Shown: piece after piece, positions 62,160-63,053 of the stretch
Position numbering within the stretch: position 1 is the first letter of the stretch
Layout: every line of letters begins with the position of its first letter
Origin: Fibrobacterales bacterium Fibro_02
GTDB taxonomy: Bacteria; Fibrobacterota; Fibrobacteria; Fibrobacterales; Fibrobacteraceae
Assembly: GCA_001603905.1 (NCBI GenBank)
Contig: LVAE01000011.1
Location: forward strand, 1 to 63,053
Direction of reading: 5' to 3'
DNA length: 63,053 bases
The notes under the pieces: model-generated
What the model was told of the DNA's origin: nothing
The model's input: the letters and a program-made list of their open reading frames with translations, nothing else
Databases searched by the model: none
Translations under genes and position numbers: made by a program

Positions 62160-63053
62160 TTATCGTGTCACGATCACACGATTCGCAAACAGAACCTTCT
62201 TGCCGTTGTCGACGCGGACAAAGTAACTTCCTTTCGCCTTCACGAGTTCCTTGAGCGGAACCGATGCAGAGCTGCTGTAATAGCGGCTAAAGAGTTTCTT
62301 GCCATTCATATCGAACACGCTCACGCGTGCGCTCGATGCATTCAACGTCAGTTCCAAGTTTCCATGCGCATAGGCAACCGAGGCATTCGATACGACATTC
62401 GCCTTCGGGACAACCTTCGTGGATCCATCGGAACTAGAGCTCCCCATTTTCCAGTCGCTCGGCACGCGGGCTGCAATGCCGCGGCCAGCCGTACTCATGT
62501 ACACAACGCCGTAGGTGTTCATATCGCCCATCACGAATTCGCCGTTTGCAAGGCCGCCGTATTCGTGACCGTCGTCATTCACGCGAGTCCAGGTTTTACC
62601 CTTGTCATCGGAGCCGAACACGCCCGTTACCTTACCGACCGTTGCAAAGACATAAATTGCCGGATAGCCGCCCTTTTCCTTGGGGGCACCGTAGCCCACC
62701 GCTTCGCAGTAGCCGACTCCTTCAACCGTAGCCCAAGTGGCACCGCCATCGGTCGAATGCAAGAGCTTTCCGCTTGCCGGCGTTCCGTTCGACGGATCCT
62801 GAATAGCGACAGGCAACCACAAGTCACCCTCAAAGCCCGGAATGGCACGGAACTTCTTGAAAGCACTTACGCCCGGCGTACCTACGGCCTTGAAACTAGC
62901 ACCCGCATCGGAGCTCTTATAGAACTTGCCATCCGCCTTGGTATAGGCGTAGAACACGTCGTCGTTTTCAGGGTCACCCACCACGTAGGCCGTGTTGTCG
63001 ATACCCGTCACCTTTTCCCAAGTCGTGCCGTTGTAATTGCGGTAGACATCGGT
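62160..63053 (-). CDS. GH74-type xyloglucanase/endoglucanase, C-terminal part, cut by window edge
   Basis: At least 297 residues, open to the window edge. Asp-box (BNR) repeats are present: FYKSSDAGASFKAVG, LLHSTDGGATWATVEGV, FGSDDKGKTWTRVNDDGHEY. The segment GEFVMGDMNTYGVVYMSTAG with RGI matches the last blade of GH74 propellers, where DDxHxxG and GDPRxYGxVYxxTxGRGI are typical. A Ser-rich linker (MGSSSSDGST) and a C-terminal immunoglobulin-like domain follow (RVSVFDMNGKKLFSRYYSSS, FANRVIVTR), which resembles a type IX secretion sorting domain. GH74 enzymes cut xyloglucan and related beta-glucans outside the cell. The catalytic Asp residues are expected upstream, outside the window. Confidence 0.85.
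   Translation of the reverse strand, partial: TDVYRNYNGTTWEKVTGIDNTAYVVGDPENDDVFYAYTKADGKFYKSSDAGASFKAVGTPGVSAFKKFRAIPGFEGDLWLPVAIQDPSNGTPASGKLLHSTDGGATWATVEGVGYCEAVGYGAPKEKGGYPAIYVFATVGKVTGVFGSDDKGKTWTRVNDDGHEYGGLANGEFVMGDMNTYGVVYMSTAGRGIAARVPSDWKMGSSSSDGSTKVVPKANVVSNASVAYAHGNLELTLNASSARVSVFDMNGKKLFSRYYSSSASVPLKELVKAKGSYFVRVDNGKKVLFANRVIVTR

Overview
The window looks like chromosomal DNA of a Fibrobacter-type bacterium. The evidence is two proteins built from the Fibrobacter succinogenes major paralogous (FISUMP) domain, a GH74-type plant cell-wall hydrolase, secreted proteins whose C-termini resemble type IX sorting tails, and a core gene set with very strong codon bias. No rRNA, tRNA, CRISPR array, integrase or transposase was recognised.

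Layout: 1-6.3 kb holds the start of fabF and the glutamate synthase operon gltB-gltD, which is preceded by a perfect sigma-54-type -24/-12 element. 6.4-9.5 kb is an AT-rich accessory patch: a GNAT-like protein with a small overlapping partner, transcribed divergently from a radical SAM/SPASM enzyme and a zinc-ribbon protein, with a shared palindromic operator between them. 9.6-18 kb holds ligA, a triple-FISUMP secreted protein, and a 1293-residue modular secreted protein followed by an unannotated 45-residue cysteine-containing peptide. 18-29 kb holds gdhA, an inositol-phosphatase-family gene, a lipoprotein, L27 and L21, a large GH2-like protein and a FISUMP lipoprotein. 28.7-34 kb is a complete six-gene TonB2-type energy-transduction operon (DUF3450, TtpC, ExbB, ExbD, TonB, TPR). 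34-40 kb holds an ankyrin lipoprotein, ppa, an Omp85-like protein, a small membrane protein and an HrpB-like helicase. 40.4-51.5 kb is a long run of minus-strand genes (pcrA, gatC, kdsB, comEA-like, pilM, a PilN/O-like gene, rsmD, coaD, rhomboid, PfkB kinase and others). 51.5-62 kb runs on the plus strand: dnaG, sufC-sufD, a giant BadF/HgdC-type activase broken by a frameshift, and an ABC-F protein. The window ends inside a GH74 gene.

Two repeat families run through the window. One is a REP-like palindrome (GTCATCCTGGAGC...GGATGAC, with a GGATCCAGCGCTGG-type core). It lies between genes and also inside or at the 3' ends of ligA, hrpB, exbB and coaD, where it is translated. The other is made of 7-bp tandem repeats, often arranged as inverted arms. 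Three copies lie in the TonB2 operon, and two of those encode part of a signal peptide. Together they suggest that mobile or expanding palindromic DNA is being absorbed into essential proteins.

A recurring TTTTTCTATATTT motif lies 5-10 nt before the start codon of several genes that lack a Shine-Dalgarno sequence. This suggests that leaderless or near-leaderless transcripts are common here. Nitrogen assimilation is represented by both GOGAT (sigma-54-like promoter) and NADP-type GDH (own inverted-repeat-rich promoter region). All functions are inferred from reading the sequence; no searches were run.
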